Source: Erythrophleum ivorense (Eukaryota; Streptophyta; Magnoliopsida; Fabales; Fabaceae). From it: a DNA stretch of 64,000 bases. The translations under genes and the position numbers were made by a program. The stretch covers positions 46,773,283 to 46,837,282 of the forward strand of contig JAIUCV010000003.1 of NCBI GenBank assembly GCA_026724425.1, in the 5' to 3' direction. Each line of letters begins with the position of its first letter. Position 1 is the first letter of the stretch. The notes beneath the pieces were generated by a model. It was given only the letters and a program-made list of their open reading frames with translations. It was not told the origin of the DNA and searched no databases. Positions 63,941-64,000 of the stretch are shown in pieces.

Positions 63941-64000
63941 TGTAATACCTTATATTTTTAGCTCATTTCACAATATTTTCATGCTTTACATTCATAGATT
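63941..64000 (-). mobile_element. Left end of another reverse LTR copy, cut by the window edge
   Basis: TGTAATACCTTATATTTTTAG matches the left ends at 54500 and 60263. The rest lies beyond 64000. Confidence 0.65.

Noticed and set aside
1..64000. tRNA, rRNA and host genes
   Set aside because: Read for clover-leaf B-box patterns and long exons by eye; none found. A tRNAscan or protein-profile search could still find a short one.

Overview
The window is plant nuclear DNA of the repeat-rich, AT-rich, heterochromatin-like kind. The pointers are a CACTA (En/Spm) transposon carrying a plant-type transposase fused to a Ulp1-like protease, very long Ty3/gypsy-type LTRs (TGTAA...TTACA ends, 5-bp target duplications), a gag remnant beside a Met-tRNA-like primer site, and near-absence of open coding frames. 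I cannot name the species. I see no ordinary host gene, rRNA, tRNA or CRISPR in 64 kb; nearly every base can be assigned to nested transposable elements.

The main content is one superfamily of LTR-like units of 2.7-3.7 kb. Thirteen insertions (twelve of this superfamily, one of another) have both ends inside the window, and each is flanked by a 5-bp duplication (ten exact, three with one mismatch): 5628-8745, 9932-13289, 14367-23393, 15676-21147, 18244-20973, 26462-30154, 30256-33670, 36887-43237, 37459-40314, 47463-53329, 47519-49914, 54653-57400 and 60263-63930. None has a paired LTR or an internal coding region, so they read as solo LTRs (or LTR-only non-autonomous units). They are inserted in one another up to several levels deep. 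The two main types are a 3.4-3.7-kb family (start TGTAATGTCC, TATA box about 545 bp in, a 31-32-bp tandem array, a conserved GAGATTC-GAATCTC hairpin, end GTTACA) and a 2.7-kb family (start TGTAACACC, a GCCGCGGC-type palindromic array). A hybrid 2.7-2.9-kb group (18244 and 37459) has the 3' half of the first family and its own 5' half carrying TCGCTATAGCGA arrays.

Layout: 1-13.7 kb is a reverse-oriented nest (copies ending at 3261, 4529 and 8837, and an outer copy) with two forward insertions. 13.7-14.4 kb is poorly resolved AT-rich DNA. 14.4-23.4 kb is a three-level nest. 23.4-35.2 kb holds forward copies with two insertions. 35.2-44.5 kb has a tail-to-tail pair of truncated copies with a two-level nest at the junction. 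44.5-54.4 kb is a left-truncated CACTA transposon (reverse) split by a solo LTR that is itself split by a solo LTR of an unrelated family. 54.4-57.8 kb is a reverse LTR with a 2.7-kb insertion. 57.8-64 kb is a decayed gypsy element (gag remnant, primer site, LTR) whose LTR is interrupted by a complete reverse copy.

The only recognisable proteins are transposon remnants: the CACTA transposase/Ulp1 gene (reverse, about 44.6-47.4 kb) and the gag fragment (reverse, about 58.8-59.2 kb). The most interesting non-coding signals are the hairpin conserved across LTR families and the two kinds of palindromic motif array inside the LTRs.
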